A stretch of DNA of 64,000 bases, from contig NZ_AP018254.1 of NCBI RefSeq assembly GCF_002368395.1, positions 4,712,001 to 4,776,000 of the forward strand, written 5' to 3'. Shown here piece after piece: positions 25,817 to 35,137 of this stretch (within the stretch, counting starts at the first letter, position 1; the number at the start of each line of letters is the position of its first letter). The translations under genes and the position numbers were made by a program. The notes under the pieces were generated by a model. That model ran no database searches, was not told where the DNA came from, and saw only the letters and a list, made by a program, of their open reading frames with translations. The stretch is from Calothrix sp. NIES-3974. Lineage in GTDB: Bacteria > Cyanobacteriota > Cyanobacteriia > Cyanobacteriales > Nostocaceae.

Positions 25817-28800
25817 ATGCAATCATTTTTCCAAGCTGTTTCATCTCCCTTAGATGCGTTGATTAATTTCCATCCAGTTATTGTTGCTCCCCCAACAACG
25901 GTTTTCGAGGTGATGGAGTTGATTTGCGATCGCAGTCAAAAAAATGATTATGCTTTGGTAGTTGAAGCGGGAAAAGTAATTGGTATAGTCACCGCTCAAG
26001 ATATTCTCCAGCAAGTGGTGGGAGGACTGGATCTGCGTCAAACTCCCGTGGGAAAAATTATGGCAGCAGTGGAAGTTTGTTGCAACTATGAAGATTGTCA
26101 CCTGACCCATGTGGTCAATCTCTGGAAACAATTTCAACCGTCGGTTTTACCTGTTGTTGATACCAATGATGGTTGCGTTGTGGGAGCGATCGCAGCTCAT
26201 AATTTGTGTCAATTCATCCCTAATATCCAAGCAACTTGCGAGCATCTTCTGAAATTCATGGATGCAGCAAATGATGTTTTAATAGTTTGCGATCGCCAAG
26301 GCAAAATTATTGATGCTAATTCCCATTTTTGTCGTGTTTTGGGATATGACTGGGAGCAAATATACTATCGCCAGTTCACGGATTTAGTGGTATCCCCCGT
26401 GGAAGAAAGTTTGTGGGAATGTGTGTTGGGGGGGGTTCCGGTGCTGCTAGAACAGACTTTCCTGGGTGCAAACGGTCAACAGGTGAAGTGGGAAGTGCGT
26501 TATTGCAGCTTGGAAGTAGACGGTAAAAGTTTGGTGTTGCTACGGGGTACAGATATCAGTCAACATCAAAATGCGATCGCAGCTTTATACGAAGTTGAAT
26601 CCTGTTTTCGCGCTTTATCGGAAACCGCACCCGTAGGAATCTGGATTATGGATCACCAGGGAAAGGTGACTTTTGTCAGTAAATATTTATCAGATTTTAC
26701 CGGGGAACCGACGGAAAAATTGCGGAGTGATAGCTGCGGAGATTGGGTTCATCCCGATGACTACGAACAAAATAAAATTAATTTTCAAACTGCATTTTCC
26801 CAACATCAACCAATCACATTAAAATATCGTTTGCGTCGTCATGATGGAGAATATCGTTGGCATTTAGATCAAGCTTCACCAAGATTCAATCTCGATGGCG
26901 AATTTATTGGTTATGTCGGTGCGGCTGTGGATTTTCATCACCAAATTGAAATTCAAACCGAAATTGAACAAGCTTTAATAATTAGCGAAGCCACCCAACT
27001 GGGAGCATTAGCAAATATCCCCCAAATGGTGTGGATGTATAATGCCAATCGAGAAATTATTTATGTTAATCAACGGGTTTTAGATTATTTTCAAACCACC
27101 TTAGCTGAGGTTAAGAGTAAACAGGGTAAAGGTTGGCATAAATGGCTGCATCCGGAAGATTTAAAGGTAGTTTTAGCAGAATTAGACCTCAAATCTCCCC
27201 TGGGAGAATCAGTAGAAATGGAATTACGGTGGCTGCATGTACCTAGCGGTGAATACCGTTGGCACTTAAGTAAATATGTGGCAATTCGCGATGAAAAAGG
27301 CAACATCGTCAAATATTTGGCAACCGATACCGATGTCCACGAATTCCGACAAACTCAAATTCAACTAAAACAAAGCGAAGCTCGCTACCGACAACTGATT
27401 GAACTGACCAGTGATATGCTCTGGGAAGTAGATAGGGAAGGTATAATTACTTACGTCAGTCCCAATGTGGAAAACCTACTTGGCTACTCCCCCCAGGAAT
27501 TAATTGGTCAATCCCTATTTGGATTCATGCCCACAATTGAAAAGAAACGATTTCAATCCCGGTGGTTAGCAGCCTTAGCCAATGATTATGCACCGTTGAA
27601 GGATTTAGAAATTGAAAAATACCATAAAAATGGTGATTCGATCTATTTAGAAGTAAGTGGATTGGCAATTTTTGATGAGGATGGTAATTGGTGCGGTTAT
27701 CGAGGGGTGAAAAAAAATATTACCGCCAGAAAAAAAGCGGAGGCTGCTCTATACTATAAAAATAGTCAACTCCAAGCGATTTTAGATTACTCCCCCACCT
27801 TAATTTATCTTGTGGATTTGGATAATCGTTACATTTTAGCGAATCAAAAAATTGCTCGCCTATTTAATCTTTCACCCCAGGATTTAGTTGGTAAACATAT
27901 CTCGGAATTTTTACCCCCAGAAACTGTCGCCGAATGCATTACTAGTAATACAAAAGCAGTTCAACTTGGCGCTCCCATCAAGGTTGAGGAATTTGTCAAA
28001 AACCCTGACAATACCCAACATACCTATATTTCTGTCAAATTTCCCCTCCGGGATACTAGCGGTAAAATCTACGCTGTTTGTGGTATTTCCACTGATATTA
28101 CGGAACGCAAACACCTGGAAGAAAATTTAATTCGCTTTCAAAAAGCCATTGAAACCACCGTCGATGGGATAGCAATTGCCAATACTCAAGGTCAAGTGAT
28201 CTACATTAATCCCGCCTTTGTATCGCGAATGGGCTACACCCTGGAGGAATTAAACCAAGGCAATAACTCGATTTTAATCTATGGTCAACGCAAATGCGCT
28301 CGCAGAGTCTATCACCATATCGTACAGGGAAAACCCTGGAATGGGGAAGTTGTCATGGAGGATGCTGGTGGTCAGCTATTTGATGCCAAAATGCGGGCTG
28401 ATGCAATTTGCGATCGCCATCAACAAATTATTGGTTATGTTGCCATTTACACTGAAACCACGGAAATGCGCCACATGGAGGAGATGATTCGACTACGGGA
28501 TCGGGCTTTAAGTGTGGGAACCCACGGTGTAAGTATTAGTAACATGAAGTTACCCGATGCACCTCTAAGCTACGTTAACGATAGTTTTGAACGCCTAACC
28601 GGGTTTCAGAGCCATGAAGTAATTGGTCGTAACTGTCGCTTCCTCCAACGTTTCGACCATCACCAACCGGGATTAGAAGGTCTGAAATCTGCTATTCGCC
28701 GACGAGCTACCTACACCGCAGCCATCAGAAATTACACCAAAAACGGCACCATGTTTGTCAATGAACTAACCATTGCTCCTGTATTTGACCAAAAGGGTCA

Positions 28801-29968
28801 TTTAACCCATTATGTCGGTGTGCAAAGGGATGTTACGGATGAAAAGCAAATTGAAATTGCCCTGCGAATCAGTCGGGCTAGACTGGATCATGTGATGTCA
28901 TCTAGTCCCAGTATTCTCTATTCCTGCAAAGACTTTCAAGATATTACCATTAGTTTTGTCAGCAGTAATATTTTGAATATTTTGGGTTACAATCCCGAAC
29001 AATTCCTCTTTGATACCGAGTTTTGGGAAAAACAAATCCACCCCGAAGACCGGGAAGCTGCGATGCACATCCGTAGGCAGATTTTAACATCCGCCACTGA
29101 CCTTAGTTTAGAGTATCGTGTACTCAATTCACAGCAGGAATACGTCTGGATTTTTGATACCTTGACCATACTCAAAGATAATTGCGATCACCCCCTAGAA
29201 ATTATTGGTCAATGGATTGATATTACCGAGCGCAAACAGCTAGAAGTGGAATTACGATTAGCCATAGAACGAGAAAAAGAACTCCACGAGTTAAAATCCC
29301 GTTTTATCTCCATGACTTCCCATGAATTCCGCACACCCTTAAGTACCATCCTTTCTTCTTCCGAATTATTAGAATACTACCGCCACAAATTAACAGAAGA
29401 AAAACAACTTGGACACCTCCAAAGAATTCAAGCTGCGGTCAGACATATGACTAATTTACTCAATGATGTTTTATTAATCGGAAAAGCTGAAGCTGGAAAA
29501 CTGGAATATAATCCGCAACCCATCGAACTCGTCTCATACTGCCAATATATAATTGAAAATATTCTCATCATGATTAAATCTACTGATAGAATCCTATTTA
29601 CCCACTCGGCAGCATCAATCCCAGCCTATATGGACGAGCGCTTATTAGAACATATCCTCACCAACTTGCTCAATAATGCCGTCAAATATTCCCCACCAGA
29701 AACAAAAGTTAACTTTGATTTAGCCGCCACTTCTACCCAAATTACCTTTACAATTCAAGACCAAGGAATTGGTATCCCCCCCTCCGATATCCCCCATTTA
29801 TTTGAATCCTTCCATCGAGCGACTAATGTTGGTAATATTCAAGGTACAGGATTAGGACTAGCGATTGTCAAACAATGTGTCAACCTACACCAAGGCGAAA
29901 TTGACGTTTACAGCGAGTTAGGTAAAGGCACAACATTTATCGTCAAATTCCCCCATCAAAACCCGTAG
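25817..29968 (+). CDS. CBS/multi-PAS/LOV sensor histidine kinase
   Basis: A 1383-residue soluble hybrid-sensor kinase from ATG 25817 (a TTG at 25775 would add 14 residues). The order is a CBS pair at about 10-125, then about eight PAS-type domains at 140-1145, HisKA at about 1155-1225 with the phospho-histidine H1169 in SHEFRTPL, and HATPase_c with LLNNAVKYSP, DQGIGIP and GTGLGLAIVK. One PAS unit at about 895-1020 has the LOV signature GRNCRFLQ with adduct Cys940, plus the FMN-contact residues in RNYTKNG, FVNEL and GVQ. This predicts blue-light or redox sensing, with the CBS pair sensing adenine nucleotides. No membrane helix is seen. The next gene is a receiver-EAL protein, a possible target. 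The TAG stop lies inside a palindromic repeat. Confidence 0.88.
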   Translation: MQSFFQAVSSPLDALINFHPVIVAPPTTVFEVMELICDRSQKNDYALVVEAGKVIGIVTAQDILQQVVGGLDLRQTPVGKIMAAVEVCCNYEDCHLTHVVNLWKQFQPSVLPVVDTNDGCVVGAIAAHNLCQFIPNIQATCEHLLKFMDAANDVLIVCDRQGKIIDANSHFCRVLGYDWEQIYYRQFTDLVVSPVEESLWECVLGGVPVLLEQTFLGANGQQVKWEVRYCSLEVDGKSLVLLRGTDISQHQNAIAALYEVESCFRALSETAPVGIWIMDHQGKVTFVSKYLSDFTGEPTEKLRSDSCGDWVHPDDYEQNKINFQTAFSQHQPITLKYRLRRHDGEYRWHLDQASPRFNLDGEFIGYVGAAVDFHHQIEIQTEIEQALIISEATQLGALANIPQMVWMYNANREIIYVNQRVLDYFQTTLAEVKSKQGKGWHKWLHPEDLKVVLAELDLKSPLGESVEMELRWLHVPSGEYRWHLSKYVAIRDEKGNIVKYLATDTDVHEFRQTQIQLKQSEARYRQLIELTSDMLWEVDREGIITYVSPNVENLLGYSPQELIGQSLFGFMPTIEKKRFQSRWLAALANDYAPLKDLEIEKYHKNGDSIYLEVSGLAIFDEDGNWCGYRGVKKNITARKKAEAALYYKNSQLQAILDYSPTLIYLVDLDNRYILANQKIARLFNLSPQDLVGKHISEFLPPETVAECITSNTKAVQLGAPIKVEEFVKNPDNTQHTYISVKFPLRDTSGKIYAVCGISTDITERKHLEENLIRFQKAIETTVDGIAIANTQGQVIYINPAFVSRMGYTLEELNQGNNSILIYGQRKCARRVYHHIVQGKPWNGEVVMEDAGGQLFDAKMRADAICDRHQQIIGYVAIYTETTEMRHMEEMIRLRDRALSVGTHGVSISNMKLPDAPLSYVNDSFERLTGFQSHEVIGRNCRFLQRFDHHQPGLEGLKSAIRRRATYTAAIRNYTKNGTMFVNELTIAPVFDQKGHLTHYVGVQRDVTDEKQIEIALRISRARLDHVMSSSPSILYSCKDFQDITISFVSSNILNILGYNPEQFLFDTEFWEKQIHPEDREAAMHIRRQILTSATDLSLEYRVLNSQQEYVWIFDTLTILKDNCDHPLEIIGQWIDITERKQLEVELRLAIEREKELHELKSRFISMTSHEFRTPLSTILSSSELLEYYRHKLTEEKQLGHLQRIQAAVRHMTNLLNDVLLIGKAEAGKLEYNPQPIELVSYCQYIIENILIMIKSTDRILFTHSAASIPAYMDERLLEHILTNLLNNAVKYSPPETKVNFDLAATSTQITFTIQDQGIGIPPSDIPHLFESFHRATNVGNIQGTGLGLAIVKQCVNLHQGEIDVYSELGKGTTFIVKFPHQNP

Positions 29969-30027
29969 AGACGACCCAACGGGTCGTCTCTACCGTTGGG
30001 TCGTCTCTACCGTTGGGTCGTCTCTAC
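29965..30027. repeat. GACGACCC palindrome with two extra 17-bp units
   Basis: A palindrome (29965-29993, arms GAGACGACCC and GGGTCGTCTC) is followed by two direct 17-bp copies of its right arm, CGTTGGGTCGTCTCTAC, at 29994-30010 and 30011-30027. Related units lie at 25552, 36387-36470 and 48789. The left end contains the kinase stop codon. Confidence 0.9.
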
Positions 30028-30290
30028 TATCAATAATAATTAATTATGTGATTAATTATGTGAATATCAAGTTAATTGATTGACAAACAGGGACTAAAAA
30101 AGCCACAACTGTGATAATACCTTTATAAATAGCCAGACAGGATTAATCCCATACTTACTATTGTGTTCCCTATTCCCCGTACCCTTTCTTGACGTGTCCA
30201 ACGACTTAATAGCTTGATTCTTCGGTTCTACCGTCTGTCAGCGATAGGAAAAATTGTAATATACTTGTAACTTCGGAAAAAGAGGATATT

Positions 30291-31511
30291 GTGACCAAAA
30301 TTTTAGTGATTGAAGACGAACCCACAGTCCGTGCAAATCTCGTTGATTTACTTGAAGCCGAAAACTTTGAAACCATTGCGGCAGAAAACGGTAGAATCGG
30401 AATTGAAAAAGCGATCGCCCATAACCCTGATTTGATTTTGTGCGATATGATGATGCCGGAAATGGATGGCTACGGGGTATTAACGACCTTGCGGGAAGAC
30501 CCGAAAACATCTGTTATTCCCCTGATATTTTTAACAGCAAAAGCATCTAAAAGCGATATCCGTCAAGGGATGGATTTAGGTGCGGATGACTACCTGACAA
30601 AACCCTTTACCCGTGCGGAATTACTCAGTGCAATTTTCGGTCGTCTCGAACGTCAAGCGAGTTTGAAAAAGTATTTGCAAACTACATCCGAATCCAGTGC
30701 TTCATCGAGCGAAATTAATATCATTAAAAACTGTTTACTCAAAACCCTAGAATCGGAAAACTTTCACGAATTTCAAGTTCATTATCAGCCCATAGTGGAT
30801 ATCGAGACTGGAAAAATAGTTGCTGCGGAAAGCTTAGTCAGATGGCACAGTCCAGAATTAGGTTTAGTTTCCCCCACCAAATTAATACCCCTAGCCGAAT
30901 CCACAGGATTAATTATCCCCATCAGTGAATGGATACTCAACGCTGCTTTGCAACAATTGAAAGGTTGGGTAGACAAGGGCTTTCGTGATTTATGTTTATC
31001 AGTAAATATATCAGTTAATCAATTAAATCAACCCGATTTTTGTGAACAAATTATAGCACTGTTAGACAGCTATCATCTTGCTCCAGAAAACCTGGAATTA
31101 GAAGTGAGTGAAAATTCAATTCTTCGCAATTTTAAAACCTCCGTTAACACCATTAGCCAACTCAAACAACAGGGAATTAAAATCGCTATTGATGATTTTG
31201 GTTTAGGTGATTCCTCCCTCATGTTATTACACCAAATGCCAGTAGATATCCTCAAAATATTCCGTTACTTTATCCATAAAGTTTCCCAGGACACACAAAA
31301 AGCGGCCATCACAAAATCCATGATTCAAATGGCACGCAGTTTAGATTTATACGTAGTTGCCAAAAGCGTTGAAAACGAAGAAGAATTAGATTTCCTCCAA
31401 ACCCACGGTTGTAATGCCATCCAAGGATTTTTATTTAGTCAAGCCGTAGTTGCTGAAGAATTTGAAGAACAACTAATGACCGATAGGAGATTGGCAACAC
31501 CGATTAGTTAA
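30291..31511 (+). CDS. Response regulator with degenerate EAL domain
   Basis: A 406-residue protein with a GTG start at 30291, supported by AGAGG seven bases upstream. Residues 1-125 are a full receiver domain (acidic pair in IEDEP, acceptor Asp in LILCDMMMPEMDG, Lys in DDYLTKPF). Residues about 155-400 are an EAL-type domain. Key c-di-GMP phosphodiesterase positions have changed: the EAL motif reads ESL at 180-182, LKID reads LKIF (F324), and AEGVE reads AKSVE (K358). The Asp pair D301/D302 remains. Hydrolysis of c-di-GMP is therefore unlikely; binding or protein contact is a better guess. It follows the LOV kinase by 322 bases on the same strand. Confidence 0.85.
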   Translation: MTKILVIEDEPTVRANLVDLLEAENFETIAAENGRIGIEKAIAHNPDLILCDMMMPEMDGYGVLTTLREDPKTSVIPLIFLTAKASKSDIRQGMDLGADDYLTKPFTRAELLSAIFGRLERQASLKKYLQTTSESSASSSEINIIKNCLLKTLESENFHEFQVHYQPIVDIETGKIVAAESLVRWHSPELGLVSPTKLIPLAESTGLIIPISEWILNAALQQLKGWVDKGFRDLCLSVNISVNQLNQPDFCEQIIALLDSYHLAPENLELEVSENSILRNFKTSVNTISQLKQQGIKIAIDDFGLGDSSLMLLHQMPVDILKIFRYFIHKVSQDTQKAAITKSMIQMARSLDLYVVAKSVENEEELDFLQTHGCNAIQGFLFSQAVVAEEFEEQLMTDRRLATPIS

Positions 31512-31751
31512 GGGAATACAGGATACCTAACTAGGGTCTGCTGTTCGCAAAGCGCAGCGCAAGCTGTAAAAGTATTTTAGTGAGGGTAGGGAACTCAAAA
31601 TTCCACTGATGTAGAGAGAGACGCGATATATCGCGTCTTTTATCTCGTCCCTACGCTCCGCGTGGGGACGCATTCCACAAGGCTCTGCCTCAAACCAGCA
31701 AACAGAGTTCAATAACACTGTATCAAGAACCATAGTAAATTTGGGTTCTAA
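31512..31751. other. Convergent spacer with palindromes
   Basis: A 240-base space between two convergent genes. It contains a GCAAAGCGCAGCGCAAGC stretch near 31548, an AGACGCGATATATCGCGTCT palindrome at 31619-31638, and a GCTCCGCGTGGGGACG repeat near 31655. No clear terminator T-run was found on either side. Confidence 0.6.
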
Positions 31752-32330
31752 CTAACTTTTAACTTGAGCGCCATGCAAACGGGGGTCAGTATTATCACTA
31801 CCACTAGGTGTAACAGGTGGTTTAAAAGCCGAAGTTGCACCACTTGCTTGAGCATAGGGTAAATTATCCCCAGCAATCAAAGCATTGAGATTATCAGCCA
31901 TAATTGTTCGGGGAGTATCACCTATGGCTTGAGCTACAGCTTCCCCTTTGCGATTAACATAGACAAAATGGGGTATACCATCGACTTGGTACTGGGTCAT
32001 TTCCGGTAGCCATTTACTATTATCGACGTTCAGCATCACAAAATTGACTTGACCTGCATACTCGGTTTCCAAAGCAGCCATATCTGGAGCCATTTTTTGA
32101 CAAACTGTACACCAATCAGCGTAAAATTCAATTAGGCTGGGTTTACCATTGGTCAAAGCGACTTCCAAGGGTATGGATTGTTGACTCAGGCTAGCGAGAC
32201 TAGTGCTAGTGGCTTCTGTACGCAGTCCAATAATGAAAGCCACACTCAGAGCGATCGCCACAATTGCAATTAAAAAATTTCTCACTCTTTTCCCCTGTAT
32301 ATCCGTATTAGTTAGGACTGGTTCTGTCAT
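31752..32330 (-). CDS. txlA: Membrane-anchored thioredoxin-like protein TxlA
   Basis: A 192-residue protein with one N-terminal membrane helix (FLIAIVAIALSVAFIIGL, about residues 19-36) and a thioredoxin fold beyond it. The active site is WCTVC near residue 73, followed by MAPDMAALE, the cis-Pro strand GIPHFVYVNRKGE, and a Pro/Ser-rich tail. It matches cyanobacterial TxlA and plant HCF164, which sit in the thylakoid or plasma membrane facing the lumen or periplasm and pass reducing power to c-type cytochrome assembly. It is transcribed toward the receiver-EAL gene. The partner CcdA is not in the window. Confidence 0.88.
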   Translation of the reverse strand: MTEPVLTNTDIQGKRVRNFLIAIVAIALSVAFIIGLRTEATSTSLASLSQQSIPLEVALTNGKPSLIEFYADWCTVCQKMAPDMAALETEYAGQVNFVMLNVDNSKWLPEMTQYQVDGIPHFVYVNRKGEAVAQAIGDTPRTIMADNLNALIAGDNLPYAQASGATSAFKPPVTPSGSDNTDPRLHGAQVKS

Positions 32331-32432
32331 AATCGTTTCAATGTTGGTGCGATAAAAATTAATGATAATTACAATTTCAGTTTAACCGAATTTATTATAG
32401 GAAGTTATCACGGAATACCCAAATGTCCAACA

Positions 32433-32909
32433 CTAATTTTGTAAATCTTCCAAGGAATTAGGTATTTGCATCTTCGAGATATGTGTAAAATGCTCTACCA
32501 TTAAGGGCATAAATATCAATAATCCCCCCAATACAACTAAAAATATGGAAATAGCAATAATACTATCACGAGGGATATCTAATACACCCTGAAGAATTAC
32601 TTCCCGTAGCGAGGAAACGATGGAAATTTCCACAGCTGCACCAACGGATATCCGTCGTTCTTGTAAATAATCTACTAACAGGCGAAATAATTCGACTAAA
32701 ATTAAAATAAATAGAATATCAGACGTTACCTGACGTAAATCTAAAGGTTGTAATAAACGGGAAAACAAATCCACTAGTCGTGATAACATGACACAAAATA
32801 AACCCAAACAGAGGGAAATTACAATAAAGTCTTGAAATAGTTCTAAATTTCTGACAATTGTATGGAGTTTAAACCATTTAGTTATCTGGGTGGGGATAGG
32901 ATTTGGCAT
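32433..32909 (-). CDS. PsiE-family membrane protein
   Basis: A 158-residue protein with four probable membrane helices (about residues 25-45, 60-80, 90-110 and 120-142). It fits the PsiE family (phosphate-starvation-inducible E, PF06146 type): VTSDILFILILVELFRLLVDY, an ERRISVGAAVEISIVSSLR cytosolic loop, and a final helix FLVVLGGLLIFM. The biochemical role of PsiE is unknown. The name refers to phosphate-regulated expression in E. coli; no Pho box was identified here. It lies 102 bases upstream of txlA on the same strand. Confidence 0.75.
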   Translation of the reverse strand: MPNPIPTQITKWFKLHTIVRNLELFQDFIVISLCLGLFCVMLSRLVDLFSRLLQPLDLRQVTSDILFILILVELFRLLVDYLQERRISVGAAVEISIVSSLREVILQGVLDIPRDSIIAISIFLVVLGGLLIFMPLMVEHFTHISKMQIPNSLEDLQN

Positions 32910-33200
32910 ATTTAATTTAAAGCTATTTATGGATTGTGATTGTTGGGTGATAATTCAATCATAAATAACTATGGGTTGATTATTTGTGGTATTAGATACG
33001 ACTCGTTTTTTAATTGGAAATAGTAATACAATTTTCACGTGAAGTTACACAATTTTTCTGAAACAAGGAGGAACGACGAAGCAATCTCATAAGCCTACTC
33101 CCAAAAAACGAGTATTAAAATCGAATTTTAAAACATCCTCTAACCATATTCGACATAATTTTTTGATTTCACTAATTACACCCAAACTGAGATATTAATA

Positions 33201-33983
33201 TTACTTTGAAGGACTTAAATGATGACCGCAGCGCTTACAATATTGAGCATCAGCATCGTGAAATGCAAGTCCACAATTGGAGCAAATAATTTTAATTTGA
33301 TTAGCTGTTTTCACTAACCTTTTAATTAAATCTCCTACTTGCCAAGGAATGAGGGCAATACCCGTAAAAATCATCAATACAGTTAAAATTCTGCCGAATT
33401 GGGATATGGGTGTCACATCTCCAAAGCCAACTGTGGTCATTGTCACCACTGAAAAGTAAAATGCGTCAAAAAAGGTTTTAAAAGTGTGGGGATTAACGGG
33501 ATGTTCAAACTGATAAATTAATCCGGAATAAACAAAAACAATTGCAAATAGGGTAAACAAAATTCTGGCAAAAATTACACCATCTTCCGAATTGATACCA
33601 AAAATATATTTACTGTCAATCAAACGAATTAACCGCAGAATCCGAAACCAGCGAAATAAACGCAAAAAACTAATATCAAAAGCGCCAAAAAAGTAGGGTA
33701 AAATAGCGATTAAATCAATGATGCCATAAAAACTCACCATGTAAGCTAACTTCTGTTCTGCACTCCACAACCTGACTAGGTATTCTAGAGCAAAAATAAC
33801 GACAATAATCGTATCTATCGTTTTAAATAGAATTAGTAAACTGTTGGGTAAAGCATAGGTTTCAGTGACGAAAATAGCAGAAGAGATAAAAACTAACCCT
33901 GCGATTGTTAAATTAATTAATTGACCGAGAGGTGTTTCTAGGTCTTTAAGATAAAATGCTGTCTGTTCTCGACTTAATTGCAT
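33201..33983 (-). CDS. Voltage-gated K+ channel-like protein with C-terminal zinc ribbon
   Basis: A 260-residue six-helix channel subunit. S1 is near residues 22-42; the S4 voltage sensor is FLRLFRWFRILRLIRLIDSK with regularly spaced Arg. The pore helix and filter read VVTMTTVGFGDVTP (TVGFGD, K+ selective), followed by S6 GRILTVLMIFTGIALIPW. The C-terminus adds a zinc ribbon with CSNCGLAF and CKRCGHH, an unusual cytoplasmic tail that could sense metal or redox state or mediate assembly. It is typical of the bacterial Kv-like group in overall length. The gene stands alone, with a 290-base spacer before the PsiE-family gene. Confidence 0.87.
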   Translation of the reverse strand: MQLSREQTAFYLKDLETPLGQLINLTIAGLVFISSAIFVTETYALPNSLLILFKTIDTIIVVIFALEYLVRLWSAEQKLAYMVSFYGIIDLIAILPYFFGAFDISFLRLFRWFRILRLIRLIDSKYIFGINSEDGVIFARILFTLFAIVFVYSGLIYQFEHPVNPHTFKTFFDAFYFSVVTMTTVGFGDVTPISQFGRILTVLMIFTGIALIPWQVGDLIKRLVKTANQIKIICSNCGLAFHDADAQYCKRCGHHLSPSK

Positions 33984-34465
33984 AAGTAAGTATACAGGAG
34001 TCCTATATAGGGCTTGCTGAAAAATAGTTAGACTTGATATTGTTTACACTAATGCTTGCTACATATTAGGGGCTGTAACCGTTGATTATTTTAGTTTCAT
34101 TCATATCAAAGTACAAGAGAATCGATATTGGACTTTAGATATCGTAAGCTGTTGAGGCTATTTTGGCTGAAAAAAAGTGCAAATACATGGGTATATAAAA
34201 CTTCAAAATCTGGCATTTGTAATTTTTTTGGGTCTTTTGAAAAGTAGAATTATTAGTTTAAAAGTACAGACGACCCGACGAGTCCCCTCTACCCACTCCC
34301 CATTCCCTACCCCTACTAAAAGACTTATTCCGCAAACCCCATACAGATATTGAATAAAATACCTTTGAGAAAGTCGCTGTTGCGTCCACAGTAAAGTTTC
34401 TATTCACCACTCCCTATTCCCTGATCCAATAGATAGATTCAAAAACTCAACCGGATTTCTATAGG
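33984..34465. other. Intergenic spacer with 65-base dispersed repeat
   Basis: About 480 bases between the K+ channel start and the response regulator stop. It includes a 65-base repeat at 34037-34101 (see separate entry), a CAGACGACCCGACGAGTC segment near 34268, and two CTCCCCATTCCCTACCCC-type runs. No gene is seen. Confidence 0.7.
34037..34101 (+). repeat. 65-base dispersed repeat, copy 1
   Basis: Matches 43512-43576 on the minus strand with four substitutions. It contains AATGCTTGCTACATAT, AGGGGCTGTAACCG and TTGATTATT. The second copy abuts a truncated tnpB. Confidence 0.9.
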
Positions 34466-35137
34466 TTATTTTTCCGCGTCCCCATCCTGAAGATAGGATA
34501 GATAGGAATTGGCAAAAATAGCAGCTTGAGTGCGATCGCGTAAACTGAGTCGATTTAAAATGTTGGTGACATAATTTTTGACTGTTCCTTCGGAAATATA
34601 CAACTCCTGGGCTATTTCTCGATTACTAGCGCCGTTGGCAATCAATTTTAATACTTCTTTTTCCCTGGGTGTGAGTTCTGTTAAACTAGGGGGTGGGATG
34701 GGACTGTCACAAACATGATTACCAGGGTACTGGGTGAGTAGTTTTTTGACAATTCCCGGTCCGAGTTGGGTATATCCCTTATGTACAGCCCGAATTGCTA
34801 CCGCTAATTCCTCCGAAGGTGTATCCTTAAGGAGATAGCCCATTGCCCCATTTTGCATGGCCGCTGTCACATACTCATCATCATCAAAAGTTGTTAAAAC
34901 CAACACTTTGACCTGGGGATAATTTTTTTGGATTTCTAAAGTTGCTCGCACACCATCCATAACTGGCATTCGCATATCCATTAAAATGACATCAGGATGC
35001 AACTGGGGAATTAAATCGAGAGCTTCTCGACCATTTTCAGCCTCACCGACAATTTCCAGATCCGCTTCCAATTCTAGTAAAGCTCGTAAACCTTGACGAA
35101 TCAAATTTTGGTCATCAACCAGCATAATTTTAATCAT
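34466..35137 (-). CDS. NarL/LuxR-family response regulator
   Basis: A 223-residue regulator. Residues 1-120 form the receiver (MLVDDQ, acceptor Asp in VILMDMRMPVMDG, VLTTFDDDEYV, Lys in GYLLKDT). Residues about 150-212 form a LuxR-type helix-turn-helix: LTPREKEVLKLIANGASNRE, then IAQELYISEGTVKNYVTNIL. Its ATG overlaps the stop of the kinase gene by four bases (ATGA), so the two are translationally coupled partners. The targets are unknown; the divergent Spy-like gene is the obvious candidate. All receiver residues needed for phosphorylation are present. Confidence 0.92.
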   Translation of the reverse strand: MIKIMLVDDQNLIRQGLRALLELEADLEIVGEAENGREALDLIPQLHPDVILMDMRMPVMDGVRATLEIQKNYPQVKVLVLTTFDDDEYVTAAMQNGAMGYLLKDTPSEELAVAIRAVHKGYTQLGPGIVKKLLTQYPGNHVCDSPIPPPSLTELTPREKEVLKLIANGASNREIAQELYISEGTVKNYVTNILNRLSLRDRTQAAIFANSYLSYLQDGDAEK

